Origin: Gemmatimonadota bacterium
GTDB taxonomy: Bacteria; Gemmatimonadota; Gemmatimonadetes; Gemmatimonadales; Gemmatimonadaceae
Assembly (NCBI GenBank): GCA_016182795.1
Contig: JACPFW010000027.1
Location: 1-64,000 of the forward strand
DNA: 64,000 nucleotides
Direction: 5' to 3'
This document shows positions 24,374 to 33,723 of this stretch, piece after piece. Numbering within the stretch: the stretch's first letter is position 1; every line of letters begins with the position of its first letter. The notes below the pieces were generated by a model. That model was not told the DNA's origin. It made no database searches and saw nothing but the letters and a program-made list of their open reading frames with translations. A program made the translations under genes and the position numbers.

Positions 24374-25864
24374 CTAGCGCAGGCCCTTCTCGATCCGCGC
24401 GCAGAGCGTCTTGAGCACCTTGAGGCGGGCGTGGTACTTGTCGTTGGCCTCCACCAGCGTCCACGGCGCCTTGGTGCTCGACGTGCGCCCCACCATGTCG
24501 CAGACGGCGTCGCTGTAGGCGTCCCATTTCTTGCGGTTGCGCCAGTCTTCCTCGGTGATCTTGAACGTCTTGAACGACACCTGCTCGCGCTCCTTGAACC
24601 GGCGCAGCTGCTCGGCCTTGGAGATCGCGAGCCAGAACTTGCAGACGATGGTGCCGTGGTTCACCATCTCCTCTTCAAAGTCGTTGATCTCGCCGTAGGC
24701 GCGCTCCCAGTCGTACGGCGCGGCGAATCCCTCGACGCGCTCCACGAGCACGCGGCCATACCACGACCGGTCGAAGATCGTGATGTTCCCCTGCCGCGGG
24801 AGCTGCCGCCAGAAGCGCCAGAGGTACGGATGCGCCTTCTCCTCGTCGCTGGGCGCGGCGATGGGCACCACGCGCACGACGCGCGCATCGACCGCGCCGG
24901 TCACCCGGCGAATCGTGCCGCCCTTCCCCGCCGCGTCGTTCCCCTCGAAGACCACGACTACTGAGTGGTCCTTGAACGCCTTGTGCCGCGCGAGCAGCGC
25001 CAGCTCACCCTGCCACTTCTCGAGGTCCTTCTCGTACTTGTTCTTCGAGACCTTCTTGGTCAGGTCGAGTTCCGACAACAGCGTGCGCTTGGCGTCGACT
25101 TCGGGAATGTCGCTCGAGCGGGCGGGCGTCGGGCGCGCCGCCTTGGGCGACGCCAATCGTGCCTTGATGGCCCGCAGCAGCTCCTCGGCGACGTACAGCT
25201 CACGATACCGGCGATCGATCCCTTCCACGACCAGCCATGGCGCGAGCGCCGTGGAGGTGTGGCGCAGGGTGTGCGCGGAGACCTCGCGAAAGCGGTCGTA
25301 CTTCTTGAAGTAGTCCTCGTCGATGCCCGTCACGCGCCAGCGCGTGTGCGGATCCTTCTTCAGTTCCTTGATCCGCTTGCGCTGGGCGTCCTTGGACAGA
25401 TGGAACCAGAACTTCAGCACCAGTGTGCCTTCTTCCGACAGCATCCGTTCGAAGCGCACGATCTCATCGATGCGCTGTTCGAGCATTGCCCAGCGCGCGT
25501 GTCCCTTGGTCAGCGACGCCTGTAGAATGGGCGCCGTGTACCACGAGCCAAAGAAGATGCCGACCTTCCCCTTGGGCGGCAGCGCGCGCCAGAAGCGCCA
25601 CATGCGCGGCCGCTCGAGTTCTTCGTCCGAGGGCTCGCCCATTCCATTCACTTCGACGTGACGCGGATCGAGCCATGAGGTGAGGGCGTTCACCGTCTCG
25701 CCGCGACCACCGCCCTCGACGCCGCCGACGAGCAGTACCACGGGAAACTGTTTGGCGTCCTTCAGCGCGAACTGTGCATCGAGCAGTTCGGAGCGCAGCG
25801 TTGGCACGCGCGCATCATATGTACCCTTGTCGATCGCATGGCCGAGCTCGGCATCTTCGAACAT
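24374..25864 (-). CDS. pap: polyphosphate:AMP phosphotransferase, two-domain PPK2
   Basis: A 496-residue protein with two tandem PPK2 domains, as in class II PPK2 (Pap), which is usually about that long. The C-terminal domain has a full Walker A (EGNDAAGKGGTIRR) and the lid/Walker B segment TIFDRSWYGRVLVERV. The N-terminal domain carries a degenerate loop (GGVEGGGRGE) and FFGSWYTAPI, so it is probably inactive, as in known Pap proteins. The enzyme phosphorylates AMP to ADP with polyphosphate. I chose ATG 25864 because the longer frame overlaps the divergent GMC gene region and lacks homologous sequence. It converges with the isomerase gene, 10 bases between the stops. Confidence 0.9.
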   Translation of the reverse strand: MFEDAELGHAIDKGTYDARVPTLRSELLDAQFALKDAKQFPVVLLVGGVEGGGRGETVNALTSWLDPRHVEVNGMGEPSDEELERPRMWRFWRALPPKGKVGIFFGSWYTAPILQASLTKGHARWAMLEQRIDEIVRFERMLSEEGTLVLKFWFHLSKDAQRKRIKELKKDPHTRWRVTGIDEDYFKKYDRFREVSAHTLRHTSTALAPWLVVEGIDRRYRELYVAEELLRAIKARLASPKAARPTPARSSDIPEVDAKRTLLSELDLTKKVSKNKYEKDLEKWQGELALLARHKAFKDHSVVVVFEGNDAAGKGGTIRRVTGAVDARVVRVVPIAAPSDEEKAHPYLWRFWRQLPRQGNITIFDRSWYGRVLVERVEGFAAPYDWERAYGEINDFEEEMVNHGTIVCKFWLAISKAEQLRRFKEREQVSFKTFKITEEDWRNRKKWDAYSDAVCDMVGRTSSTKAPWTLVEANDKYHARLKVLKTLCARIEKGLR

Positions 25865-25970
25865 GGCTCCTCCCGGGTCACATCCAACATGGTGCGTCCC
25901 GGCTGAGTGCTCAACCGCCGCCAACACCGATGCGCTGGCGCACGGGCGTGCTTCTGGGCATTTTCGCCTT

Positions 25971-27665
25971 ATGCAAACCCAACCCAAGCGACTCGAATAC
26001 GACGTGATCATCGTCGGCTCCGGCGCGGGCGGCGGCATCACCGCCCATGCCCTGGTGGAAGCCGGAGCAAACGTCCTGATGCTCGAAGCCGGCGGCTGGT
26101 GGGACAACAGCATGGACTCGACGATGCTCAAGATGCCGTACGACTCGCCGCGTCGCGGCGCGGGCACGACCGAGCGTCCGTTTGGCGAGTTCGACGCCTG
26201 CATCGGCGGCTGGCAGCTACCCGACGAGCCGTACACGGTCGCCGCCGGCCAGAAGTTCGACTGGTGGCGGGCGCGCATGCTCGGCGGTCGCACCAATCAC
26301 TGGGGGCGCATCTCGCTGCGGTTTGGCCCCGACGATTTCCGCCGCAAGAGCATCGACGGGCTCAGCGACGACTGGCCGATCACGTACAAGGACGTCGCGC
26401 CGTACTACGACAAGGTGGATCGTCTCGTCGGCATTTTCGGGTCCGCCGAGAATCTGCCGAATCACCCCGACAGCATCTTCCAGCCGGCGCCGCGGCCGCG
26501 CTGCCATGAGTTGTATGTCAAGAAGGCGGCCGACCGCCTTGGCATCTGGTGCATCCCGTCCCGGCTCTCGATCATCACCAAGCCGCTGAACAACCGCGCG
26601 CCGTGCCACTACTGCGCGAACTGCAACCGCGGCTGCATGACCAACTCCAACTTCACGTCTGGCGACGTGCTGCTCTTCCCCGCCGCCAAGACGGGGCGGC
26701 TGTCGATCATCACCAACGCGATGGCGCGCGAAGTGACGGTGGATGCCAAGGGGATGGCCACTGGCGTGGCGTACATCGACAAGCCGACGGGCAAGGACAT
26801 GCATGTGAAGGGGCGGATTGTCGTGCTGGCCGCCAGCGCGTGCGAGTCGGCGCGCATCATGCTCAACAGCAAGTCGTCGCGATTCCCCAACGGCATCGGC
26901 AACCAGGGCGGCGTGCTCGGCAAGTACCTCACCGACAGCACGGGCACCGACGTGGGCGGCTTCATTCCCAAGCTCACCGATCGCGTGCGGCACAACTGCG
27001 ACGGCGTGGGCGGCGGGCACATCTACATGCCGTGGTGGCTCAACAACAAGAAGCTCGACTTTCCGCGCGGTTACCACATTGAAGTGTGGGGCGGCATGGG
27101 CCAGCCCAGCTACGGATTCATGGGCGGCATTGAGAATTATCCGAACTTCAAGGGATACGGCGCGGGGCTCAAGGAAGATTACCGGCGGTTCTGGGGCTCC
27201 ACCGTCGGCTTCTCCGGCCGCGGCGAGATGATTCCCAACGCCGACAGCTACTGCGAGATCGATCCCACGAAGAAGGACAAGTGGGGCATCCCGGTGCTCA
27301 AGTTCCACTGGAAGTGGAGCGACTACGAGCACAAGCAGGTGCGGCACATGCAGCAGACCTTCCGCCAACTCATCGCCGAGATGGGCGGCGAGGTATGGAG
27401 CCCAATGCCTGGCCCGGAGAAAGGGTACGGCATCTCCAACGGCGGGCAGATCATCCACGAAGTCGGCACGGTGCGCATGGGCAACGACCCCAAGTCGTCG
27501 GCGGTCAACGCGCACCAGCAGGCGTGGGGATGCAAGAACCTGTTCGTCGCCGACGGCGGCCCATTTGTGACGCAGGCCGACAAGAACCCGACGTGGACCA
27601 TCATGGCGCTCGCGTGGCGCACGGCGGACTACATCACGCAGCAGCGGAAGGCGGGGGCGCTATGA
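25971..27665 (+). CDS. GMC-family FAD oxidoreductase (sugar 3-dehydrogenase-like)
   Basis: A 564-residue flavoprotein from ATG 25971. The dinucleotide-binding motif is VIIVGSGAGGGITAHAL near residue 12. GGRTNHWGR and the cysteine cluster CHYCANCNRGC follow, and the C-terminal half has HEVGTVRMG and NPTWTIMALAWRTADYI with the GMC catalytic His/Asn region. It overlaps the next gene by 4 bp. That partner is a gluconate dehydrogenase subunit 3-type protein with a Tat signal, which usually carries the large subunit across the membrane. This pair resembles glucoside 3-dehydrogenase or gluconate 2-dehydrogenase. The cytochrome c subunit is not next to it. Confidence 0.85.
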   Translation: MQTQPKRLEYDVIIVGSGAGGGITAHALVEAGANVLMLEAGGWWDNSMDSTMLKMPYDSPRRGAGTTERPFGEFDACIGGWQLPDEPYTVAAGQKFDWWRARMLGGRTNHWGRISLRFGPDDFRRKSIDGLSDDWPITYKDVAPYYDKVDRLVGIFGSAENLPNHPDSIFQPAPRPRCHELYVKKAADRLGIWCIPSRLSIITKPLNNRAPCHYCANCNRGCMTNSNFTSGDVLLFPAAKTGRLSIITNAMAREVTVDAKGMATGVAYIDKPTGKDMHVKGRIVVLAASACESARIMLNSKSSRFPNGIGNQGGVLGKYLTDSTGTDVGGFIPKLTDRVRHNCDGVGGGHIYMPWWLNNKKLDFPRGYHIEVWGGMGQPSYGFMGGIENYPNFKGYGAGLKEDYRRFWGSTVGFSGRGEMIPNADSYCEIDPTKKDKWGIPVLKFHWKWSDYEHKQVRHMQQTFRQLIAEMGGEVWSPMPGPEKGYGISNGGQIIHEVGTVRMGNDPKSSAVNAHQQAWGCKNLFVADGGPFVTQADKNPTWTIMALAWRTADYITQQRKAGAL

Positions 27666-28363
27666 GACAGATGGCGGATGGCAAAGGGCGGAAGGCGGAT
27701 AAGGAGCTTCCGGTGATCGAGCAGGCGTCCGACGACACCGCGACGGGGCTCGACCGCCGCGACGTGGTGAAGATGCTGGGTGCGGCAGCGCTGGCGGCGG
27801 TGGGGCTTGCCGTGCCGGACGTGGCGCGCGCGGCGGACTATGCAGAAGCGGCGCTGCAGCAGGGGGCGCCGGCCTACAAGCCGCTCTACTTCACCAAGGC
27901 CGAGTGGCCGATGGTGCGCACGCTGGCCGATCTGGTGATTCCGCGCGACGCGCGCTCCGGCAGTGCGAGCGACGCCGGCGTGCCCGAGTTCATGGACTTC
28001 ATCATGGTGGAGTTCAAGAGCAACCAGAAGTGGATGCGCCCGGGGCTCCAGTGGCTGAACGCCGAGTGCACCAAGCGGTTCAAGAGGGGCTTTGTGGCCT
28101 GCACGCCCGCGCAGCAGAAGCTGGTGCTCGACGACATTGCCTTCCCCAAGAAGGCGCCGGCCGCGCTCAAGCCCGGCGTCGAGTTCTTCACGCGCTTCCG
28201 CGACATGACGGCGAGCGGCTTCTGGAGCAGCCGCGTCGGCTACAAGGATATTGGATACATGGGCAATACCGTTGTACCGGTGTGGGAGGGCTGCCCCGAG
28301 CCGCAACTGCAGAAACTCGGCGTCTCGTACAAGATGTCGATGAAGGCGGTGCGCCGAGGATGA
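27662..28363 (+). CDS. gluconate 2-dehydrogenase subunit 3-type protein with Tat signal
   Basis: A 233-residue protein starting at ATG 27662, which overlaps the GMC stop (ATGA). A Tat-type signal DRRDVVKMLGAAALAAVGLA begins near residue 31 and ends at AARA-like cleavage. The rest (FTKAEWPMVRTLADLVIPRD, GVPEFMDFIMVEF, DIGYMGNT) matches the small subunit of membrane sugar dehydrogenases. Its role is to escort and anchor the flavoprotein. Residues 2-15 (RQMADGKGRKADKE) are encoded by a dispersed GATGGCGGA repeat that also supplies the start region, so the true N-terminus may have been rebuilt by the insertion. Confidence 0.85.
   Translation: MRQMADGKGRKADKELPVIEQASDDTATGLDRRDVVKMLGAAALAAVGLAVPDVARAADYAEAALQQGAPAYKPLYFTKAEWPMVRTLADLVIPRDARSGSASDAGVPEFMDFIMVEFKSNQKWMRPGLQWLNAECTKRFKRGFVACTPAQQKLVLDDIAFPKKAPAALKPGVEFFTRFRDMTASGFWSSRVGYKDIGYMGNTVVPVWEGCPEPQLQKLGVSYKMSMKAVRRG
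27665..27703 (+). repeat. GATGGCGGA repeat at the start of the subunit 3 gene
   Basis: CAGATGGCGGATGGCAAAGG followed by GCGGAAGGCGGAT matches the units in imuB and dnaE2. It covers codons 2-14 of the gene. Confidence 0.6.
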
Positions 28364-28425
28364 ATTGCGGGTTCGCGTATACCATAGAGCAGAGGTGCGC
28401 GGCTTCTTCTGACGTGATGTGGGGG

Positions 28426-28454
28426 TTGCCCTGAGTCATCCATCGAGTTACACT
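28426..28454 (+). promoter_or_regulatory. promoter of the ilv-leu operon
   Basis: TTGCCC (28426-28431) and TACACT (28449-28454) are separated by 17 bases, close to a housekeeping promoter. The expected start of transcription is about 28460-28462, which coincides with the ATG of the leader peptide at 28461, so the leader mRNA should be leaderless. Confidence 0.6.
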
Positions 28455-28460
28455 GGCTTC

Positions 28461-28562
28461 ATGCTTCTCTCGGCCCGACTTTCCCTTTCGCTGCTTAGCA
28501 TCGCGCTTATTAGCGTGCTGCTTCTTAGCGTTCGGGAGCCGGGTCTGCAGGTCGCGATGTAA
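28461..28562 (+). CDS. Leu/Ile/Val-rich attenuator leader peptide
   Basis: A 33-codon frame, ATG 28461 to TAA 28562, contains 11 Leu, 2 Ile and 3 Val ([20 protein letters not shown] is the core). It ends shortly before two hairpins and the ilvD start at 28670. This is the classical design of an amino acid attenuator: ribosome stalling at scarce Leu/Ile/Val codons would prevent the terminator. The ATG lies about six bases after the -10 box, with no ribosome site, so translation probably starts on leaderless RNA. Most Leu codons are CTT, unusual in this GC-rich genome (CTG/CTC preferred), which could sharpen the sensing. Confidence 0.8.
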   Translation: MLLSARLSLSLLSIALISVLLLSVREPGLQVAM

Positions 28563-28575
28563 TCGCGCACCGCAC

Positions 28576-28598
28576 CCCTCCCGAGACGATCGGGAGGG
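28576..28598 (+). promoter_or_regulatory. first leader hairpin (pause or antiterminator partner)
   Basis: CCCTCCCGA (28576-28584) pairs perfectly with TCGGGAGGG (28590-28598) around a 5-base loop. It lies 13 bases after the leader stop codon and before the terminator hairpin, where a pause or competing hairpin is expected. Its exact role is inferred. Confidence 0.5.
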
Positions 28599-28617
28599 CT
28601 GCCCTTGAGAGACACAA

Positions 28618-28652
28618 GAGGCCCCTTCCGGTTCCGGAAGGGGCCTCTTCGT
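28618..28652 (+). terminator. attenuator terminator hairpin before ilvD
   Basis: GAGGCCCCTTCCGG (28618-28631) pairs perfectly with CCGGAAGGGGCCTC (28634-28647) around TT, a 14-bp GC-rich stem. It is followed by TTCGTCTTC, a pyrimidine/T-rich tail. It stands 22 bases before the ilvD start. Confidence 0.75.
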
Positions 28653-28669
28653 CTTCTCGAGCCCCCTGC

Positions 28670-30391
28670 ATGCGATCAGACATCATCAAGCGCGGCCCCC
28701 GCCGGGCCCCACATCGGGCCCTGCTGCGCGCCACCGGCCAGATGCGCGACGCGAGCGACTTCGACAAGCCGTTCATCGCGGTGTGCAACTCGTACGTCGA
28801 CATCGTGCCTGGGCACGTGCATCTGCAGGCGTTCGGACGGGCGGTCAAGGAAGCCATCCGCGACGCGGGCGGCGTGCCGTTCGAGTTCAACACCATCGGC
28901 GTGGACGACGGCATCGTGATGGGGCACGCGGGCATGCACTATTCGCTGCCGTCGCGCGAGCTCATCGCCGATTGCGTCGAGACGATGGTGGCGGCGCACT
29001 GCTTTGACGGGATGATCTGCATCCCGAACTGCGACAAGATCGTCCCCGGCATGCTGATGGGCGCGGCACGCGCGAATGTGCCGACGATCTTCGTCTCGGG
29101 CGGCCCGATGGAAGCGGGCGTCGATCAACGCGGGGCAAAGATCGACCTCATCTCGGTCTTCGAGGGCGTTGGACAGCACGCCGCGGGGGCCATCGACGAC
29201 GCGCGACTCACGGAACTCGAACGCTTCGCCTGCCCCACGTGCGGCAGCTGCAGCGGCATGTTCACCGCCAACTCGATGAACTGCCTGTGCGAGGCGATGG
29301 GAATCGCGCTGCCGTACAACGGGTCGCTGCTCGCCACGCGGCCGGAGCGGCTCGACCTCGCGCGGCGTGCGGCCCGCGAGCTGATGCGCATGGTGCAGAG
29401 CGAGGTGCGCTTTCTCGACATCGTGACGGCCGAGGCAATCGACAACGCGATCGCGCTGGACGTGGCGATGGGTGGATCGACCAATACCGTCCTGCACGTC
29501 CTCGCGCTGGCGCGCGAGGCGCAGGTGGACTATCCGCTCGCGCGCATCAACGACGTGGCGGCACGCGTGCCGCACCTGGCGAAGGTATCGCCGGCATGGG
29601 ATGGCAATCGGCAGTGGCACCTGCAGGACGTGCATCAGGCCGGCGGCGTCCCCGCCATTCTCGCCGAACTGCACACGCGCGCGCTGCTGCACGCCGATGT
29701 CCCCACGGTGACGGGGAAGACGATGGGCGAGAACCTCGCGGGCGTCACGAACGCGAACCCGGAGTGCATTCGCCCGATCGCGAACCCGCATGCCGCTCGT
29801 GGCGCGCTGTGCGTGCTGTACGGCAGCCTCGCGGAAGACGGTGCGGTGGTGAAGGTGGGGGCGGTCGACGAACAGGCGCTGCAATTCCGCGGTCCCGCCC
29901 GCGTCTTCGACAGCGAGGAGGACGCGCTCGAGGCGGCAGCGGCGGGCGGCATCGTGGCCGGCGACGTGGTGGTGGTGCGTTACGAGGGCCCGCGCAGTGG
30001 CGGCATGCGCGAGATGCTGGCGCTTACGAGCTTCATCAAGGGGCTGCCGATCGGCGACGCGGTTGCCCTCGTCACCGACGGCCGCTTTTCCGGCGGCACG
30101 CGCGGCCTGTGCATTGGGCACGTTTCGCCGGAAGCCGCGGAGGGAGGCGCGATCGCGCTCGTCCGCGCCGGCGACGAGATCGCCATCGACTGCGTCGCGC
30201 GCACCCTGGACGTCAACGTCAGCGCCGTCGAGATGGCGGCCCGCCGCGCGGCATGGGTGGCGCCCGAACCCCGCTTCACGCGCGGCTGGCTGGCGCGCTA
30301 TGTGCGCTTCGTGACGAATGCGTCGCAGGGCGCCGTGCTTGACGTGGACGAGGGTCGCCCGGCGGCGGTGGCCGCGACGGTGGACGCATGA
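28670..30391 (+). CDS. ilvD: dihydroxy-acid dehydratase IlvD
   Basis: A 573-residue enzyme that makes 2-oxo acids from dihydroxy acids in valine, isoleucine and leucine synthesis. Characteristic motifs are [32 protein letters not shown], and [19 protein letters not shown] with the Fe-S cysteines, and [18 protein letters not shown] near the C-terminus. It is the first gene of the operon after the attenuator. The stop overlaps ilvB by 4 bp. Confidence 0.95.
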   Translation: MRSDIIKRGPRRAPHRALLRATGQMRDASDFDKPFIAVCNSYVDIVPGHVHLQAFGRAVKEAIRDAGGVPFEFNTIGVDDGIVMGHAGMHYSLPSRELIADCVETMVAAHCFDGMICIPNCDKIVPGMLMGAARANVPTIFVSGGPMEAGVDQRGAKIDLISVFEGVGQHAAGAIDDARLTELERFACPTCGSCSGMFTANSMNCLCEAMGIALPYNGSLLATRPERLDLARRAARELMRMVQSEVRFLDIVTAEAIDNAIALDVAMGGSTNTVLHVLALAREAQVDYPLARINDVAARVPHLAKVSPAWDGNRQWHLQDVHQAGGVPAILAELHTRALLHADVPTVTGKTMGENLAGVTNANPECIRPIANPHAARGALCVLYGSLAEDGAVVKVGAVDEQALQFRGPARVFDSEEDALEAAAAGGIVAGDVVVVRYEGPRSGGMREMLALTSFIKGLPIGDAVALVTDGRFSGGTRGLCIGHVSPEAAEGGAIALVRAGDEIAIDCVARTLDVNVSAVEMAARRAAWVAPEPRFTRGWLARYVRFVTNASQGAVLDVDEGRPAAVAATVDA

Positions 30392-32088
30392 GCGCCGCCA
30401 TGCGCACCGGCGCGCAGATCATCTGCGAAGCGCTCATCCGCGAGAATGTCGAAGTGCTGTTCGGCATTCCCGGCGGCAACATCATGCCGCTGTACCACGC
30501 GCTGTGGGAGTACCACGCGCACCTTCGCCATGTGCTCTGCCGCCACGAACAAGGCGCCGGTCACGCGGCCGAGGGATATGCGCGCGCCAGCGGCCGCGTC
30601 GGCGTGTGCATCGCCACGAGCGGCCCGGGGGCCACGAACCTCGTGACGCCGATCGCCGACGCGTGGATGGATGGGACGCCGCTCGTCGCGATCACGGGCC
30701 AGGTGTCCCGCGCCGTGCTGGGCTCCGATGCCTTCCAGGAAGTCGACATCACGGGCATCACCGTGCCCGTGACAAAACACAGCTATCTGGTGAGCGATGC
30801 GCACGAGCTGCCCCGGGTGGTCGCCGAGGCGTTCCACATTGCGCGCACCGGGCGACCGGGGCCGGTGCTGATCGACGTCACCAAGGACGCGCAACTGGCC
30901 ACGGTGACGCCCGACTGGAGCCAGCCACTCGACCTGCCGGGCTACCGGCCCGCGCAGGTTCCGCACGCCGACTCGCTGCAGGCGGCGGCGGACGCGCTGT
31001 CGCGCGCGGCGCGTCCGCTGATTCTCGCCGGTCACGGTGTGATCCAGTCGGGCGCGTCCGACGCGCTCCTCGCCTTCGCGGAACACACCGGCATACCGGT
31101 GATCACCACGCTGCAGGGACTGGGCGCGTTCCCGCAGGAGCATCCGCTCTCCCTTGGCATGCCAGGCATGCATGGTTGGGTCCACGTCAATCGCGCCATT
31201 CAGGCGTGCGACGTGCTGTGCAATATCGGCAGCCGGTTCGACGACCGCGTCACCGGCAAGGCGTCGACCTTTGCCCCGCGCGCGACCATCGTGCACGTGG
31301 ACATCGACGCCGCCGAAATGGCCAAGACGGTGCGCGCCGACATTCCCGTGCTGGGCGATGCGCGCCGCGCGCTCGAAGCGCTGCGCGTGTTGGTCCCCAC
31401 GCTGGACACCGCGTCGTGGCGCGCCACCGTGCACGCACTCCGCGCCGAGTATCAGCCGCGGCAGGCCTATGTGCGGCGCGAACGCATCGCGCCGCTGATG
31501 CCGTACGACGTGTTCGACGTGATGCACGAAACGTTCGCGCGGCGCGCCGACTGGCGGGTGGTCACCGATGTCGGCCAGCACCAGATGTGGGCCGCGCAGC
31601 TGCTCGAGTGGCGCCGCCCCGGCACGCACATCACGAGCGGCGGCGCCGGTACCATGGGATTCGCCATTCCGGCCGCGCTCGGTGCCGCCATTGCCGCGCC
31701 CAACGACACCATCTGGGCGGTGGTCGGCGACGGTGGCTTTCAGATGACCAATCAGGAGCTCGCCACGATCCAGCAAGAGGGCCTTCGCAACGTGAAGGTC
31801 GCCGTGATCAACAACGGGCACCTCGGCATGGTGCGGCAGTGGCAGGAGCTGTTCCACAGCCGTCGCTACAGCGGTACGCCCCTCTCCGGGCCTGACTTCG
31901 CCGCGCTCGCACATGCCTACGGCATGATGGGCGTTCGCGTGGAACGCGTGGAGGAGGCGGCCCCGGCCATCGAGCGCGCGTGGCGCCACGACGGCCCCTC
32001 ACTTGTCGATTTCCGCGTCGATCAGGGCGCGAATGTCTTTCCCATCGTCCCGGCCGGAAGCTCCATCGGCGAGATGATCACACAGTAA
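30388..32088 (+). CDS. ilvB: acetolactate synthase large subunit IlvB
   Basis: A 566-residue thiamine-diphosphate enzyme (AHAS) making acetolactate and acetohydroxybutyrate. Motifs include [36 protein letters not shown] with the catalytic Glu, and the ThDP-binding [20 protein letters not shown] continuing to [13 protein letters not shown]. ilvN follows after 73 bases holding a small hairpin. Full length and motifs suggest activity. Confidence 0.95.
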   Translation: MSAAMRTGAQIICEALIRENVEVLFGIPGGNIMPLYHALWEYHAHLRHVLCRHEQGAGHAAEGYARASGRVGVCIATSGPGATNLVTPIADAWMDGTPLVAITGQVSRAVLGSDAFQEVDITGITVPVTKHSYLVSDAHELPRVVAEAFHIARTGRPGPVLIDVTKDAQLATVTPDWSQPLDLPGYRPAQVPHADSLQAAADALSRAARPLILAGHGVIQSGASDALLAFAEHTGIPVITTLQGLGAFPQEHPLSLGMPGMHGWVHVNRAIQACDVLCNIGSRFDDRVTGKASTFAPRATIVHVDIDAAEMAKTVRADIPVLGDARRALEALRVLVPTLDTASWRATVHALRAEYQPRQAYVRRERIAPLMPYDVFDVMHETFARRADWRVVTDVGQHQMWAAQLLEWRRPGTHITSGGAGTMGFAIPAALGAAIAAPNDTIWAVVGDGGFQMTNQELATIQQEGLRNVKVAVINNGHLGMVRQWQELFHSRRYSGTPLSGPDFAALAHAYGMMGVRVERVEEAAPAIERAWRHDGPSLVDFRVDQGANVFPIVPAGSSIGEMITQ

Positions 32089-32089
32089 C

Positions 32090-32108
32090 CGCCGCCACGC
32101 TGGCGGCG
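32090..32108 (+). promoter_or_regulatory. intercistronic hairpin between ilvB and ilvN
   Basis: CGCCGCCA and TGGCGGCG pair perfectly around CGC. There is no T-rich tail, so it is more likely an RNA stability or processing element than a terminator. Confidence 0.4.
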
Positions 32109-32161
32109 CCGACCGCTGCACGCCGTATCCGTCCCTTTCCCCGTTCGAGGAACGCCGTCCC

Positions 32162-32701
32162 ATGAAGGAACACACCCTGATCGTTCTCCTGCAGGATCGC
32201 GCTGGCGTGCTGCACCGCACGGTCTCGCTCCTGCGCCGACGACAATTCAACATCACGAGCCTGTCGGTCGGCCACTCTGAGATGCCGGGCATCAGCCGCA
32301 TGACGCTCGTGGTCGACACCGCGGACGTGACGCAGGTGGTAAAGCAGCTCGACCGGCTCGTCGACGTCCTCGTCGTGCGCGATGTGACGGAGGCGCCAAG
32401 CGTGCAGCGCGAGACCGCGCTCGCGAAGGTTGCGGTGGACGAGGACGCGCTCTTCGCCCTCATCACCCGGGTGCGCGACGCGGGTGCGCGCGTGCTCGAC
32501 GTGGCGGGCGGCTCCGTGGTCGTCGAGATCACGGACTCCCCGGTCCGCGTGGACGCCTTTGTCGAGGACTTGCGCACGATGGGGCTTCGCGAGCTGATGC
32601 GCACCGGAAGGCTGGCGATGATGCGCGGCGAGGTGGAGATGTCGCGTCCGCAGGCGTTCCGCGAGCAGGGCGACGGCGCGGGCGAGGAGGATGCGGCATG
32701 A
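32162..32701 (+). CDS. ilvN: acetolactate synthase small (regulatory) subunit IlvN
   Basis: A 179-residue subunit that controls AHAS and confers valine feedback. The N-terminal ACT domain reads [20 protein letters not shown] and the following [15 protein letters not shown] segment is the family signature. A second ACT-like domain ([20 protein letters not shown]) ends the protein. The stop overlaps ilvC by 4 bp. Its start is at ATG 32162, 73 bases after ilvB. Confidence 0.93.
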   Translation: MKEHTLIVLLQDRAGVLHRTVSLLRRRQFNITSLSVGHSEMPGISRMTLVVDTADVTQVVKQLDRLVDVLVVRDVTEAPSVQRETALAKVAVDEDALFALITRVRDAGARVLDVAGGSVVVEITDSPVRVDAFVEDLRTMGLRELMRTGRLAMMRGEVEMSRPQAFREQGDGAGEEDAA

Positions 32702-33723
32702 GCGCGACCATCTACTACGATCGGGATGCCCAGCCGGGGCGGCTCGCTGGCCGCATCGTGGCCATCATCGGTTTCGGCAGTCAGGGGCATGCCCACGCCC
32801 TGAACCTGCGCGACAGCGGCGTGGACGTCGTCGTCGGCCTGCCGGAGTCGTCGGCCAGTCGCGCGAAGGCGGTGGCGGCCGGCCTCCGCGTCGCAGCGGT
32901 GGCGGAGGCCGCCGCACAGGCGCACATCGTCATGCTGCTCGCCCCTGACACGGCACAAGCCGCGATCTTCGACGACGCGCTACGCGCGGCATTGACGCCC
33001 GGCAAGACACTGATGTTCGCCCACGGATTCAACATCCACTATCAGCTCATTGTGCCGCCGGCCGGCGTCGACGTGAGCCTGGTCGCGCCGAAATCGCCGG
33101 GGCACCGGGTGCGCGAGACGTTCGTGTCGGGAGGCGGAACACCCGGACTGGTCGCCGTGGCCCAGGATGCCTCGGGCCACGCTTTGGCCGACGCGCTGGC
33201 GTACGCCCGGGGCATCGGATGCACGCGCGCGGGCGTCATCGCGACGACGTTCCAGGAAGAGACGGAGACCGATCTCTTCGGCGAGCAGGCGGTGTTGTGC
33301 GGCGGGACGGCCGCGCTCGTGAAGGCGGGCTTCGAGACGCTCGTCGAGTCGGGGTACCAGCCGGAGCTCGCGTACTTCGAGTGCCTGCACGAACTGAAAC
33401 TCATCGTGGACCTGATGTATCAGGGCGGCCTCAACTACATGCGCTACTCGGTGAGCGACACCGCCGAATACGGCGATTACGTGGCGGGTCCGCAGATCGT
33501 GACTGACGCAACCCGCGAGTCCATGCGCGTTCTGCTGGCGCGCATCAAGGACGGGACCTTCGCGCGTGACTGGGTGGCGGAGAACCAACGGGGCCGTCCG
33601 TGGTTCAACGATGCACGCCGCCGCGACACCGATCACCAGCTCGAACGCGTCGGCGCGTCGCTGCGCGCCATGATGCCGTTCGTGGAGGCCAGGATCGTGC
33701 AGCCCGGCACCGGGGGGGCTTGA
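32698..33723 (+). CDS. ilvC: ketol-acid reductoisomerase IlvC (class I)
   Basis: A 341-residue NADPH enzyme converting acetolactate to dihydroxyisovalerate. It has the nucleotide loop [18 protein letters not shown] near residue 21 (the usual form is GYGSQG), [41 protein letters not shown] and the C-terminal knotted domain with [21 protein letters not shown]. The stop TGA shares a base with the leuA ATG. Confidence 0.95.
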   Translation: MSATIYYDRDAQPGRLAGRIVAIIGFGSQGHAHALNLRDSGVDVVVGLPESSASRAKAVAAGLRVAAVAEAAAQAHIVMLLAPDTAQAAIFDDALRAALTPGKTLMFAHGFNIHYQLIVPPAGVDVSLVAPKSPGHRVRETFVSGGGTPGLVAVAQDASGHALADALAYARGIGCTRAGVIATTFQEETETDLFGEQAVLCGGTAALVKAGFETLVESGYQPELAYFECLHELKLIVDLMYQGGLNYMRYSVSDTAEYGDYVAGPQIVTDATRESMRVLLARIKDGTFARDWVAENQRGRPWFNDARRRDTDHQLERVGASLRAMMPFVEARIVQPGTGGA

